Source of the DNA: Clostridium simiarum
GTDB taxonomy: Bacteria; Bacillota; Clostridia; Clostridiales; Clostridiaceae
NCBI RefSeq assembly: GCF_018919175.1
Contig: NZ_JAHLQL010000002.1
Coordinates: 124,001 to 188,000 of the forward strand
DNA length: 64,000 nucleotides
Reading direction: 5' to 3'
Shown here: in pieces, positions 54,749 through 64,000 of the stretch
Numbering within the stretch: position 1 is the stretch's first letter
Layout: the number at the start of each line of letters is the position of its first letter
Notes under the pieces: model-generated
Database searches by the model: none
What the model saw: the letters and a program-made list of their open reading frames with translations, nothing else
What the model was told of the DNA's origin: nothing
Position numbers and translations under genes: made by a program

Positions 54749-55094
54749 ATATAATTTCCATATTATTTAAGCCTACAGTTCTTGCAAGTCTACCAATCTG
54801 CATTTTTAGAATGTTACTGTTTTTAGAATTTCCTACAGTTACTAAGATTTTTTTAAAATTATTCATTTTATACATTTCAAAACAACCTTGAAGCAAAGGT
54901 AATACTTCGGGTCTATTTAATTGTAAATCTGAACAATCAAACTTTAGGGTATACTCCATTGGATTTATTTTCAGAACTTGAGTTTTATAAGATTTAACAT
55001 ATTCCTCTCCGTCTTCCTGTGTAAATACTCCCTCTGTAAATATCTCTAATGTCTTTGTAGTGTCATTTCTTTTAAAATCAAATTTTTTATCCAT
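54747..55094 (-). CDS. Small STAS-like protein
   Basis: 115 residues with alternating strands and helices: LEIFTEGVFTQEDGEEYVK, YTLKFDCSDLQL and FKKILVTVGNSKNSN. The layout is that of a SpoIIAA/STAS-like domain, without the conserved phosphorylated Ser being obvious. Role unknown. It ends against the terminator of the KAS III-like gene; AGAGGAGC precedes the start. Confidence 0.55.
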   Translation of the reverse strand: MDKKFDFKRNDTTKTLEIFTEGVFTQEDGEEYVKSYKTQVLKINPMEYTLKFDCSDLQLNRPEVLPLLQGCFEMYKMNNFKKILVTVGNSKNSNILKMQIGRLARTVGLNNMEII

Positions 55095-55570
55095 GTGAAC
55101 AGCTCCTCTTTCTACAAGTTTAGGGTAACTTGTCCTATATTTTAATAACTTTGTTTCTTATATTACATTTAAATTTACTGTTTTTGCAAATAAGAAACTT
55201 TTGGAAATTACCAATAATATTATAACATAAATTATATAATATTTAAAACATAAGTAATAATTAAAATATAAATTTTAACTTAATAATATCTATTATAAAA
55301 ATTCTTACTAAATCAAAAAGCAAATTTATATAATAAATACCTGCTTTAATATTTCTTGATGAAACTTCAAATGAATATTAATATTTGCTCAATTCTAACA
55401 TAAAATGTTGCATTATATGTAAATTTGTAAAGAGGAGGCTATATATGTCAGTTTATTTATTTTTATGGCATAATATGATAAAATATTAATGAGATTTATG
55501 ATATTGTTATAAAATTTAATAAAATTATTAAATTTATTAAAATTGTAATAATATCAGTTAGGGGGCACAC
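55095..55570. other. Intergenic region before the chemoreceptor
   Basis: Very AT-rich, no gene seen. It should hold divergent promoters for the STAS-like gene and the chemoreceptor; I see no clear sigma-D (flagellar) site. Confidence 0.4.
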
Positions 55571-57565
55571 ATGAAAAGTATAAAAGCAAAACTAATAGTA
55601 TCTTTAGGACTGTTAATAGGAATTATATGTATAGGACTTGGAGGTATATCTTTCATAAACTCGTCAAAGGCGTTAACTTCAAATATAGGAAAGACTTTAC
55701 CTAAGATTGCAGAACAATCAGCTAGTAATATACAAGGGAGAATTCAAGGACAACTTAACTCCTTAGAGGTTGTGGCAACAATAGAAGGCATAAAAGATAC
55801 TGAAAATTCATGGGAAAATAAAAAGTCAATTCTTTTAGGAGAGGTTAAAAGAAATAACAGCGTAATTATGGGTGTAGCCGATAAAAATGGTGATACAAAA
55901 TACACTAATGGTCAAGATATTAATATTAAGGAAAGAGTATTTTTTCAAAAAGCATTATCTGGTGAAAGTTATATATCAGATCCTTTGATAAGCAAACTAG
56001 ATGGAAGTATAGCAGTTGTCTATGCTGTACCAATTAAAAATAGTAATGAAGTGGTAGGAGTATTAATTGAAATAAGAGATGGTAATCAACTAAGCAATTT
56101 AAGCAATGAGATTAAATTCGGGGAAACAGGCAGTGGATATATGATAAAAAGAGATGGGATAACCATCGCCCATAGCAATAAAGATTTAGTTATTAATATG
56201 TATAATACCATTGATGAAGCAAAAAAAGATACAAAATTGCAGAAGTTAGCAGATATTGAAGCGAAAATGGCATTAGGGGAAACAGGAATAGGTGAATATC
56301 AGTATGAAGGAATACATAAATACATAGGATATGCGCCGGTGAAGGGAACTGAATGGTCAGTAGGAGTAGTAGTGGCAAAAGATGAGGTATTATCAGAACT
56401 TAACAGCTTAAAGTTGTCTGTTTTAGTATCATCTATATTATTTTTATTAGTTGGACTTATAATGGTTTATATAATTTCAGAAGGAATATCAAAAGGAATA
56501 AAATCAACTTCAAAACATTTGGAGTTATTAGCTGATGGTGATTTATGTAAAGAGGTCTCCCCTAAATATCTAAAACTAAAGGATGAAGTTGGAGAGATGA
56601 CTAATTCCATGAAGGTAATGCAAGATTCATTAAGAAATATGATTAATGGAATAAAAGAAGTATCTTCAAATATAAACATGCAATCAGAGAACTTATCTTC
56701 AGTTTCAGAGGAGATAGCAAGTTCATCTCAAAATGTTGCGGAAGTAATAAATGAAATTGCAAGGGGGACAGGATCACAGTCTGAAGATTTGATAAATATA
56801 ACAGAGATTCTTGATGATTTTAGTTATAAGCTATCTCAAATGGTTAAAGAAATACAAGATTTAGATTCAAATGCCAGAAAGATTATTTTAATGGCTAATA
56901 ATAGCAGTGGAGAAATGGATAAATTAAATCAATCTGTAACAAATGTTGGGGACTTATTTAAAACATTTAGTGGTAAGGTTATAGGTCTTGGAAAGGATGT
57001 AAATGAGATAAATGATATTACCGGTATAATAAATAATATTGCAGAGAAAACAAGTTTATTAGCATTGAACGCAGCAATTGAGGCTGCTAGAGCAGGAGAG
57101 TCTGGAAGAGGGTTTTCAGTGGTGGCAGATGAAATAAGAAAACTAGCTGAACAGTCAAAGGCATCATCGGAAAAAATTAGCACATTAATTAGTGGAATAT
57201 CTAAAGGTGCAGATACTATAGTTGAAGATTCTGTTGGTATTGATGATGAATTAATAAAACAAGTTAATATTATCAATAATTCAATATCATCTTTTAAAGA
57301 AATTATAGAAGAGATTAATGAAGTGATTCCTAAGATAGAAACTATTAAAAGTTCTGCAGAAGGTATAGACAGGGATAAAGATGATATTTTGGTTAAGGTA
57401 GATGGGGTGTCCAGAGTGGCACTTGAAGTTTCAGCATCATCAGAAGAGATTGCAGCATCATCAGAGGAAATGAATGCGTCAACAGAGGAAGTAGCGGCAG
57501 CCTCCCAAGAACTTAGCAGTATGACTAGTAAAATGTTTCAGGAAGTAAACAAGTTTAAGATTTAA
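55571..57565 (+). CDS. Methyl-accepting chemotaxis protein
   Basis: 664 residues. Membrane helix 1 lies near 8-28, an extracellular dCache-type sensor near 30-275 ([38 protein letters not shown]) and helix 2 near 279-303. HAMP follows, then a signalling domain with the hairpin tip [20 protein letters not shown]. Methylation-type Glu/Gln pairs occur at [15 protein letters not shown]. It would report an extracellular ligand, perhaps an amino acid, to CheA. GGGGGCAC precedes the ATG. Confidence 0.93.
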   Translation: MKSIKAKLIVSLGLLIGIICIGLGGISFINSSKALTSNIGKTLPKIAEQSASNIQGRIQGQLNSLEVVATIEGIKDTENSWENKKSILLGEVKRNNSVIMGVADKNGDTKYTNGQDINIKERVFFQKALSGESYISDPLISKLDGSIAVVYAVPIKNSNEVVGVLIEIRDGNQLSNLSNEIKFGETGSGYMIKRDGITIAHSNKDLVINMYNTIDEAKKDTKLQKLADIEAKMALGETGIGEYQYEGIHKYIGYAPVKGTEWSVGVVVAKDEVLSELNSLKLSVLVSSILFLLVGLIMVYIISEGISKGIKSTSKHLELLADGDLCKEVSPKYLKLKDEVGEMTNSMKVMQDSLRNMINGIKEVSSNINMQSENLSSVSEEIASSSQNVAEVINEIARGTGSQSEDLINITEILDDFSYKLSQMVKEIQDLDSNARKIILMANNSSGEMDKLNQSVTNVGDLFKTFSGKVIGLGKDVNEINDITGIINNIAEKTSLLALNAAIEAARAGESGRGFSVVADEIRKLAEQSKASSEKISTLISGISKGADTIVEDSVGIDDELIKQVNIINNSISSFKEIIEEINEVIPKIETIKSSAEGIDRDKDDILVKVDGVSRVALEVSASSEEIAASSEEMNASTEEVAAASQELSSMTSKMFQEVNKFKI

Positions 57566-57717
57566 GTTCAAAAGAATAGCAAAAAAGTGGAGCGTAGAGG
57601 ATACGTATTAAGAAATATTCACAAAATAAGGATGATGAATATACTAGAATTTGAAAGAAATATTACCAAAAAGCCTTATAATTATGGATACTTAATTGAA
57701 AAATATATAAAGACAAT

Positions 57718-57756
57718 TAAAGGGATATATTATATATGCATAACATATCCCTTCCT
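57718..57756 (+). terminator. Terminator behind the chemoreceptor
   Basis: AAGGGATAT and ATATCCCTT enclose an AT-rich loop near 57719-57753, followed by CCTTATG; moderate strength. Confidence 0.5.
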
Positions 57757-57856
57757 TATGTGTGATCTATAGATAAGTTGTTAATAGATTTGTGAACTAA
57801 TATATAAATTCTACATTCATTTACTAAAATAGATGAGGCTTAGAGGTAGGAGATTA

Positions 57857-58612
57857 TTAATAGATAACTTCGCAGCCTTCTAATAAAATACTATTTAGTA
57901 TTTTGGATGAAGGTTCTGTGTCTGTAATGACGGCTTCTATGTTGGCAAAGGAATCAAGCTTATAGAAGTTTGAATGATTAAACTTACTGCTATCACATAA
58001 AAGTATGGTGCTTTTTGAATTTTTAATCATATGCTGCTTTACTAAGGCTTGAGTTTGACTGGCCTCATAGGCACCATTTTCATCTAAACCTCTACAAGAA
58101 ATTATAGAAAGATCTGCTCTAAAATTATCAATAAAATTGCTTGTAAATTCACCTATTATAGAGGTGGAACCTGTTTTTAATTGACCGCCGGCTATAAATG
58201 TGGTGATAGAATCAAGTTGAACCAAATCTAAGGCTGTTTTAACACCGTTGGTTACAACTGTTAGATTATCGTAATCATTAAGAAGATGACAAATGCTTCC
58301 TACTGTGCTGCTTGAGTCTAAAAATATTGCATATCCATCAGAAATAAAGTCTAGAGCCAGATTACATATGTAGTTTTTTGCTTGTTGATTCTCCATTTCT
58401 CTAAACATATGAGGGTACTCTATATTGAAATTTGGAACTAAAGAAGCTCCGCCATGAAACCTTTTAATAAGACCTGCCTTTTCAAGTTCAATCAGATCCC
58501 GTCTTATAGTTGCTATGCTACAATATAGCTTTTGACATAAATAGCTTGTAGAAACTTGTTTTTTTACCTTTAGTATATTAAGTATTTCTTCAGATCTCTC
58601 TTTTGAAAACAT
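57857..58612 (-). CDS. DeoR-family regulator of the fucose genes
   Basis: 251 residues. HTH: VSTSYLCQKLYCSIATIRRD followed by LIELEKAGLIKRFHGGASL, the DeoR hallmark. The C-terminal sugar-phosphate-sensing part has IFLDSSSTVGSICHLL, VVTNGVKTALDLV and FIAGGQL. AAGGAG lies before ATG 58612. It is divergent from fucA and most likely senses L-fuculose-1-phosphate. An imperfect inverted repeat AATATCATAG-x-AAACGATATTA near 58658-58680 in the shared control region is a candidate site and also weakly resembles a cre box. Confidence 0.88.
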   Translation of the reverse strand: MFSKERSEEILNILKVKKQVSTSYLCQKLYCSIATIRRDLIELEKAGLIKRFHGGASLVPNFNIEYPHMFREMENQQAKNYICNLALDFISDGYAIFLDSSSTVGSICHLLNDYDNLTVVTNGVKTALDLVQLDSITTFIAGGQLKTGSTSIIGEFTSNFIDNFRADLSIISCRGLDENGAYEASQTQALVKQHMIKNSKSTILLCDSSKFNHSNFYKLDSFANIEAVITDTEPSSKILNSILLEGCEVIY

Positions 58613-58777
58613 ATTAAAACTCCTTCTTGAACTAAAATGAACTTTTATGAATAAATAATATCATAGAAAACGATATTATAGCAATAATATGTTCAAATAT
58701 ATACAAATGCATATTAGGAGGTATAATTAATTTATAAGAATAAAATATAATAATTAATAAGATATAGGAGAAAAAGA

Positions 58778-59470
58778 ATGAATGAGAAGGAAATAAGAGA
58801 GCAAATATGCGATATTTGTCATAAAATGTGGCAACTTGGATGGGTAGCTGCAAATGACGGGAATGTGTCAGTAAAAATCGATGAGGATACTTTTTTAGCA
58901 ACACCGACGGGAATAAGTAAAAGCTTTATGAGCCCTGATAAAATAGTAAAAATAAATTCTAAAGGTGAAATACTAGAAGCAAAAGATGGGTATAAGCCAT
59001 CTAGTGAAATAAAAATGCATTTAAGATGTTACGAGGAAAGAGAAGATGTAGGAGCAGTAGTGCATGCTCACCCGCCAACAGCTACAGGTTTTGCACTAGC
59101 TCATAGAAATATGGATACATATTCATTAGTTGAATGTGTTATAAGTGTAGGTTCAGTGCCTATTGCAAAATATGGAACACCATCTACAGATGAAGTGCCT
59201 AATGCTATAGCACCTTATCTTCCAGAACATGATGTGATACTTTTAGAAAATCATGGAGCACTAACAGTAGGTAAAGACTTATTAACAGCTTATTATAGGA
59301 TGGAAACTTTAGAGCTTTGGGCTAAAACAAGTTTAGTAGCTCAGCTTTTAGGGGAAGAGAGAGAACTATCTAAAGAAAATATTGATAGACTAATAAGTAT
59401 GAGAAGTGCTTATAAGGTTTCTGGAAAACACCCAGGTTATAAAAAGTATAATAAAACTGAAAATGAATAA
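58778..59470 (+). CDS. fucA: L-fuculose-1-phosphate aldolase
   Basis: 230 residues, class II aldolase/adducin fold. The zinc ligands are in VVHAHPPTATGFAL (two His) and LLENHGALTVG (His). AANDGNVSVKIDED at 26-40 is the phosphate-binding N-terminal motif. It splits L-fuculose-1-phosphate into DHAP and L-lactaldehyde. GGAG lies before the ATG; the kinase gene follows after 33 bp. Class II aldolases for other deoxysugars look similar, but the fucose isomerase in the same operon decides it. Confidence 0.9.
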   Translation: MNEKEIREQICDICHKMWQLGWVAANDGNVSVKIDEDTFLATPTGISKSFMSPDKIVKINSKGEILEAKDGYKPSSEIKMHLRCYEEREDVGAVVHAHPPTATGFALAHRNMDTYSLVECVISVGSVPIAKYGTPSTDEVPNAIAPYLPEHDVILLENHGALTVGKDLLTAYYRMETLELWAKTSLVAQLLGEERELSKENIDRLISMRSAYKVSGKHPGYKKYNKTENE

Positions 59471-59503
59471 AGGTATAATTAATGTTGAATTGGAGGAGCA
59501 TAG

Positions 59504-60973
59504 ATGCTAAAAAATGTTCTTGCTTTTGACTTAGGTGCTTCTAGTGGTCGAGGCATATTGGGATCCTTTGATGGAAATAAAATTGAACTTAAAGAAATTC
59601 ATAGGTTTACAAATACAGCTATTATGAAACATAATATAATGTATTGGAATTTGCCTCAGTTATTTGATGAAATTAAAAGAGGGATGAAGATGGGAGAGGC
59701 TGAAGGTGGATACGACAGCATTGGAATTGATACCTGGGGAGTAGATTATGGGCTTATAGATAAGGATGGAAATCTACTAGACAATCCAGTTCATTATAGA
59801 GACACACGAACTTTAGGTATGATAGACGAAGTAGCAAAGGATATAACAAAAGATAAACTTTATACTTTAACTGGAAATCAAATTATGGAAATAAACACCT
59901 TGTTCCAGCTTTACTATGAGTATTTAAAAAAGGATAAAACTATTTCAGAAGCCACAACAATGCTCATGATGCCAGATTTATTTAATTACCTTTTAACTGG
60001 TGTGAAAAGAGCGGAAAAATCCATAGCTTCAACAACACAGATATTTGATCCATATAATAAGAAGTGGAACGATTATATTATAAATAAGCTTGGCTTTAAT
60101 AAAGATATATTCCCTCAAATTATTTCACCAGGAACAGAAATTGGTCCTATTAAGGAAGAGTTAATAGAGGAACTAGGTATAAACATAAAAACAGTTATTG
60201 CAGTATGTGGCCATGATACTGCAAGTGCAGTTGTAGCTGTACCATCTAAAAAACCATTTATCTTTATATCTTGTGGTACATGGTCACTTTTGGGAACTGA
60301 ATTAAAGGAACCTTTAATAAATGAAAAGTCCATGAAGTATAATCTTACTAATGAAACTGGTATAGATGGTACCACTAGATTCTTAAAAAACATAAAAGGA
60401 CTTTGGCTTATTCAAGAAAGCAAAAGACACTTTGAAAAAGAAGGAAGAAATTATACCTATAGTGATCTTGAAAAAATTGCTGATAAAGCAGATGCGTTTA
60501 CTTGTTTTATAGATGTTGACTCAGACGAATTCCAAATGCCAGGGGATATGCCATTAAAGATTCAAGATTATGCAAAGCGTACAGGACAGTATATACCAAA
60601 AAGTGATGGAGAAATAGTAAGATGTATATATGAAAGCTTAGCATACAAGTATAGATACACCTATGAACAGATAAGTGAATGTACAGAAGAAGAGTATGAA
60701 TCCATTCATATGGTGGGTGGTGGAATTAAGTCCAAATTATTGTGTCAAATGACTGCAGATGCTCTAGGACTTGAAGTAATTGCAGGTCCAATTGAGGCAA
60801 CAGCTATAGGAAATATAGTTGTTCAATTAATTGCTCAAGGAGAGATTAAAAACCTTCAAGAGGGAAGAGATATAGTAGAGAAATCTTTTGGTACAGATAA
60901 ATATATTCCATGTAAAAATAAAGTTTGGGATGATAACTACATTATATATAAAGGTATAATTGAGAAGGCGTAA
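59504..60973 (+). CDS. fucK: L-fuculokinase (rhamnulokinase-type FGGY kinase)
   Basis: 489 residues. The FGGY sugar kinase starts LAFDLGASSGRGILGSFDGN (phosphate-binding loop). GIDTWGVDYGLID carries the catalytic Asp region and CGHDTASAV and HMVGGGIKSKLLCQMTADAL mark the C-terminal ATPase lobe. Sequence type is nearer to rhamnulokinase than to E. coli FucK, as is common in Bacillota fucose operons. Because aldolase and isomerase on both sides act on fucose, L-fuculose is the likely substrate; L-rhamnulose remains possible. GGAGG precedes ATG. Confidence 0.85.
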   Translation: MLKNVLAFDLGASSGRGILGSFDGNKIELKEIHRFTNTAIMKHNIMYWNLPQLFDEIKRGMKMGEAEGGYDSIGIDTWGVDYGLIDKDGNLLDNPVHYRDTRTLGMIDEVAKDITKDKLYTLTGNQIMEINTLFQLYYEYLKKDKTISEATTMLMMPDLFNYLLTGVKRAEKSIASTTQIFDPYNKKWNDYIINKLGFNKDIFPQIISPGTEIGPIKEELIEELGINIKTVIAVCGHDTASAVVAVPSKKPFIFISCGTWSLLGTELKEPLINEKSMKYNLTNETGIDGTTRFLKNIKGLWLIQESKRHFEKEGRNYTYSDLEKIADKADAFTCFIDVDSDEFQMPGDMPLKIQDYAKRTGQYIPKSDGEIVRCIYESLAYKYRYTYEQISECTEEEYESIHMVGGGIKSKLLCQMTADALGLEVIAGPIEATAIGNIVVQLIAQGEIKNLQEGRDIVEKSFGTDKYIPCKNKVWDDNYIIYKGIIEKA

Positions 60974-60996
60974 GATGAATTATAGGAGGAGATAAT

Positions 60997-62760
60997 ATGA
61001 GTTATCCTAAAATAGGAATAAGGCCTACTATTGATGGGAGATGGGGAGGCATAAGAGAGGGCCTCGAAGAGCAAACAATGAATATGGCTAAGGCCGCAGC
61101 AAAGCTTTTAGAAGAAAATCTAGTGTATCCAGATGGAACCAAGGTAAAGTGCGTGATTTCAGATACCACTATTGGAGGATCCTATGAAGCTTCAAAGTGT
61201 GCTGAAAAGTTTTCTAGTGAAAACGTTTGTGCGACTTTAACTGTAACACCTTGTTGGTGCTATGGAAGTGAGACTATGGATTTAGATCCACTTACCATTA
61301 AGGCTGTATGGGGATTTAATGGAACAGAGAGACCTGGAGCTGTTTATTTAGCAGCAGTAATGGCAGCATATGCTCAAAAGGGTCTACCTGCATTTTCTAT
61401 ATACGGGAGAGATGTACAAGATTTAGATGATAAAGAAATACCAGAAGACGTTAAAGAAAAGATCTTAAGTTTTGGTAAATGTGCTATAGCAGTAGGAGTT
61501 ATGAAAAATAAATCTTATGTTAATTTAGGCGCAGTATCTATGGGAATAATGGGGTCCTTCTGTGATCCAGAATTCTTCCAAAAGTATCTTGGAATAAGAG
61601 CTGAATGGGTTGATATGACTGAAATATTAAGAAGAATAAATAATGGGATTTATGATAGTGAAGAATATGATGTAGCAATTAAGTGGGTACAGGAAAATTG
61701 CAAAGAAGGCTATGATTTAAATCCAGAGGATAAAAGACGTTCCCCTGAAAAGAAAAAAGAGGAATGGGAATTTGTAGTTAAGATGACCTTAGTTTGCAAA
61801 GACATTATGTTAGGTAATCCAAAGTTAAAAGAATTAGGATTTCATGAAGAAGCCATGGGACGAAATGCTATTGCAGGAGGATTCCAAGGACAAAGAATGT
61901 GGACGGATTGGCTACCAAATGGAGACTTTACAGAAGCTATTTTAAATTCTTCCTTTGATTGGAATGGTAAAAAAGAGCCTACCATATTAGCTACAGAAAA
62001 CGATACATTAAATGCGGTTTCTATGGTTTTTGGAAAGCTTTTAACTGGAACTGCTAGTATATTTGCAGATGTAAGAACTTATTGGAGTCCAGAGGCTGTA
62101 TTAAGAGTTACAGGAAAAAAATTAGAAGGTAGAGCAGAAAATGGATTTATCCATTTAATTAACTCAGGAGCAGCTGCACTAGATGCAGTAGGGCTTTCAA
62201 AAGACAAAAATGGTAAGGATTGCATTAAACCATGGTGGGATATGGAGGCAAATGATATTAATGCGTGCTTAGAAGCAACAGATTGGTGTCCAGCGAATCT
62301 TGGATACTTTAGAGGTGGAGGATTTTCATCACATTTTAAGACTCAAAGTGAAATGCCTGTTACATTAATCAGATTAAACTTGGTTCATGGAGTAGGACCG
62401 GTGCTTCAAATTGCAGAGGGACACACTGTGACTCTACAGGATGATATTCACAAAATATTAGATGAAAGAACAGATAAGACCTGGCCAACAACATGGTTTG
62501 TTCCAAGGCTTGGTTCAAAAGGTTTTGAAGATGTATATAGTGTCATGAAAAACTGGGGAGCAAATCATGGAGCATTTAGTTATGGACATATAGGTAAAGA
62601 ATTAATAACCTTAGCTAGCATGCTTAGAATACCAGTTTCACTTCATAATATTGATGATAAGGATATATTTAGACCTCACAGCTTCGCAGCTTTCGGGACT
62701 AAAGATATAGAGAGTGCTGATTATAGAGCTTGTAAAGCTTATGGTCCATTATACAAATAA
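60997..62760 (+). CDS. fucI: L-fucose isomerase
   Basis: 587 residues, full length. Starts [20 protein letters not shown], the conserved FucI N-terminus. [13 protein letters not shown] and [20 protein letters not shown] text ([14 protein letters not shown]) are family marks. Metal ligands Glu and Asp lie in [14 protein letters not shown] and [12 protein letters not shown], and a His in RPHSFAAFG. It converts L-fucose to L-fuculose. GGAGGAG before ATG, 23 bp behind fucK. Host mucin glycans are the probable source of fucose. Confidence 0.95.
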   Translation: MSYPKIGIRPTIDGRWGGIREGLEEQTMNMAKAAAKLLEENLVYPDGTKVKCVISDTTIGGSYEASKCAEKFSSENVCATLTVTPCWCYGSETMDLDPLTIKAVWGFNGTERPGAVYLAAVMAAYAQKGLPAFSIYGRDVQDLDDKEIPEDVKEKILSFGKCAIAVGVMKNKSYVNLGAVSMGIMGSFCDPEFFQKYLGIRAEWVDMTEILRRINNGIYDSEEYDVAIKWVQENCKEGYDLNPEDKRRSPEKKKEEWEFVVKMTLVCKDIMLGNPKLKELGFHEEAMGRNAIAGGFQGQRMWTDWLPNGDFTEAILNSSFDWNGKKEPTILATENDTLNAVSMVFGKLLTGTASIFADVRTYWSPEAVLRVTGKKLEGRAENGFIHLINSGAAALDAVGLSKDKNGKDCIKPWWDMEANDINACLEATDWCPANLGYFRGGGFSSHFKTQSEMPVTLIRLNLVHGVGPVLQIAEGHTVTLQDDIHKILDERTDKTWPTTWFVPRLGSKGFEDVYSVMKNWGANHGAFSYGHIGKELITLASMLRIPVSLHNIDDKDIFRPHSFAAFGTKDIESADYRACKAYGPLYK

Positions 62761-62826
62761 AATAAATCTACAATATTAATAAAAGCATATATTCCTTAAT
62801 AAAAATAAAAAGATGGAGGGAAAAAA

Positions 62827-64000
62827 ATGAAAAAGGCATTAGCGTTATTACTTGCAGTATCAATGAGTATTGGAATAGTAGGATGTGGAAGTAAAGGAAG
62901 TAAGGGAACAGATACTGGGAAAAAAGATGGAGATAAGGTACAGATAAGACTTTTAACTAGAATGGCAGGTACATCAACTCAAGTAAAAATATATAAAGAT
63001 ATTGTAAAAGATTTTGAAGCAAAGCATCCAGATGTAACCGTTGTAGATGAATCTCAAGGAGATGAATCATCTTTCAATAATAAGTTAAAGACAGATTTAG
63101 CATCAGGGACACTTCCAAATATATTCAGAATTCAAGGGGTAGCTAATCTTGGAGAATATATTAAAGGTGGATTATTAATGAATATGGATCCAATTTTAAA
63201 AGAAGATCCAAAATGGGGCGAAGGATTTACTAAGGGAGCTCTTAGCTACTATCAAGTTCAAGGCTATGAAGGTACATATGGAATTCCTATGGAGTCAGGG
63301 CTTATTGGAGTATACTACAATGAAAAGTTGTTCAAAGAAGCGGGTATAGAGAAGTTCCCAGAAACTTGGAACGAATTTAAAGTAGCTATAAAAAAATTAA
63401 GTGATAAAAAAGTTACACCAATAGCACTTGGAGCTAAAACTACATATATGGCAGGTCACCTTCATGACCAAATATTTTACAAGTATATGGGAACAGAAGC
63501 AGCAAAAAAATTAGGATCTAGAGATATGAAATGGACAGATCCAGATGTAGTTAAAACATTAGGCTTTGTAAAAGAATTAAATGATATGAAAGCTTTTGGT
63601 GAAGATGCTGCAGGTATTAGCGATGATATAGTTTTAACAGAATTCCTTCAAGGAAAAGCTGCTATGATTATTACAGGACCTTGGAACTTAGGTAAATTTA
63701 CAAATCCAAGTGAAACAGAGTATACTGAATCCATAAAAGTTGCTAAATTCCCTTATTTTGAAGAGAAACCTGAATTTAAAAATGATGATATGCAAATATT
63801 AAGCCCTTACATGGTTAATGGTAAACTTCAAGGTAAAGAAAAAGAATATACTATTGAATTACTTAAGATGTTAACTTCTGCTGAAGCTGCAAAAAGATTT
63901 GCAGAAGAATCACAATTCCTTATTCCAAGAAAAGATATAGAAATTGATAAATCAAAGGTTTCATCACTATTTTTAGATAACGTAGATCTAGGCGCAACTT
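62827..64000 (+). CDS. Sugar ABC transporter binding lipoprotein (cut by window edge)
   Basis: 391 residues visible. The signal peptide MKKALALLLAVSMSIGIVGC gives a lipidated Cys20. The family-1 extracellular solute-binding fold follows: IVKDFEAKHPDVTVV, PMESGLIGVYYNEKLFKEAG, TWNEFKVAIKKLSD and AAMIITGPWNLGKF. It lies 67 bp behind fucI, GGAGGG before the ATG, so it should bind fucose or a fucosylated oligosaccharide. The permease genes would follow outside the window. Confidence 0.88.
   Translation, partial: MKKALALLLAVSMSIGIVGCGSKGSKGTDTGKKDGDKVQIRLLTRMAGTSTQVKIYKDIVKDFEAKHPDVTVVDESQGDESSFNNKLKTDLASGTLPNIFRIQGVANLGEYIKGGLLMNMDPILKEDPKWGEGFTKGALSYYQVQGYEGTYGIPMESGLIGVYYNEKLFKEAGIEKFPETWNEFKVAIKKLSDKKVTPIALGAKTTYMAGHLHDQIFYKYMGTEAAKKLGSRDMKWTDPDVVKTLGFVKELNDMKAFGEDAAGISDDIVLTEFLQGKAAMIITGPWNLGKFTNPSETEYTESIKVAKFPYFEEKPEFKNDDMQILSPYMVNGKLQGKEKEYTIELLKMLTSAEAAKRFAEESQFLIPRKDIEIDKSKVSSLFLDNVDLGAT

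Noticed and set aside
57587..57772. 61-codon frame behind the chemoreceptor
   Set aside because: It runs through the terminator hairpin, has no ribosome site and low-complexity content.
58658..58680. Strong catabolite-response element before the fucose operon
   Set aside because: The closest match has two mismatches to the consensus core positions, so it is only mentioned as weak.

Overview
The window looks like chromosome of a low-GC Bacillota, most likely Clostridium sensu stricto. Support: very AT-rich codon use, strong AGGAGG-type ribosome sites, a glmS ribozyme, PTS, opp and fucose operons of clostridial type, and lipoproteins with classic lipoboxes. I could not run a search, so the species is not named.

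Layout. 1-4.3 kb (minus strand): the start of a lactococcin 972-type bacteriocin locus, then two tandem HAD phosphatases, one a lipoprotein and one without its signal peptide. 4.5-7.0 kb: a promoter, a glmS ribozyme whose P1 loop is expanded by about 176 nt of tandem repeats, and glmS. 7.0-20.1 kb: the attTn7 position behind glmS is filled by two stacked Tn7-like elements. Element A (7005-17740) has 26-bp terminal inverted repeats, a 5-bp target duplication AAAAT, a three-site left end spanning 150 bp, degenerate tnsA starts next to glmS, and a decaying radical-SAM/ABC (RiPP) cluster, an FRG-domain remnant and a broken IS21 as cargo. Element B (17745-20094) starts at the last base of A's target duplication. 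It has lost all tns genes and carries a higher-GC TetR-GNAT-ASCH cassette. Both sit in the first codons of a small gene directly behind glmS, whose remainder lies at 20095-20250.

20.1-32.5 kb: a defence block bounded by a perfect 206-bp direct repeat (20120-20325 and 32325-32530). It holds an IS3 remnant, an AAA ATPase/TOPRIM-like nuclease pair, a Clp-N-like protein and a complete Wadjet SMC anti-plasmid system in the order jetD-A-B-C. Recombination between the repeats would remove the block in one step. 32.9-45.1 kb: peptide scavenging, with a regulator, two membrane proteins behind a long leader, two M20 hydrolases and an oppDFBCA transporter. 45.2-48.6 kb: an EIICB PTS permease, nanE and an RpiR regulator, fitting N-acetylmannosamine use.

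48.7-57.6 kb: an exonuclease, a small membrane protein, a UvrA-like ABC protein with a MarR regulator and a hairpin over the promoter start, an unusual KAS III-like enzyme, a small STAS-like protein and a chemoreceptor. 57.9-64 kb: a DeoR regulator divergent from an L-fucose operon (aldolase, kinase, isomerase) and the start of a sugar ABC binding lipoprotein cut by the window edge.

The most interesting structure is the glmS hotspot: stacked Tn7-like elements followed by a separately repeat-bounded Wadjet island. The expanded ribozyme loop and the decaying RiPP cluster are the next most notable.
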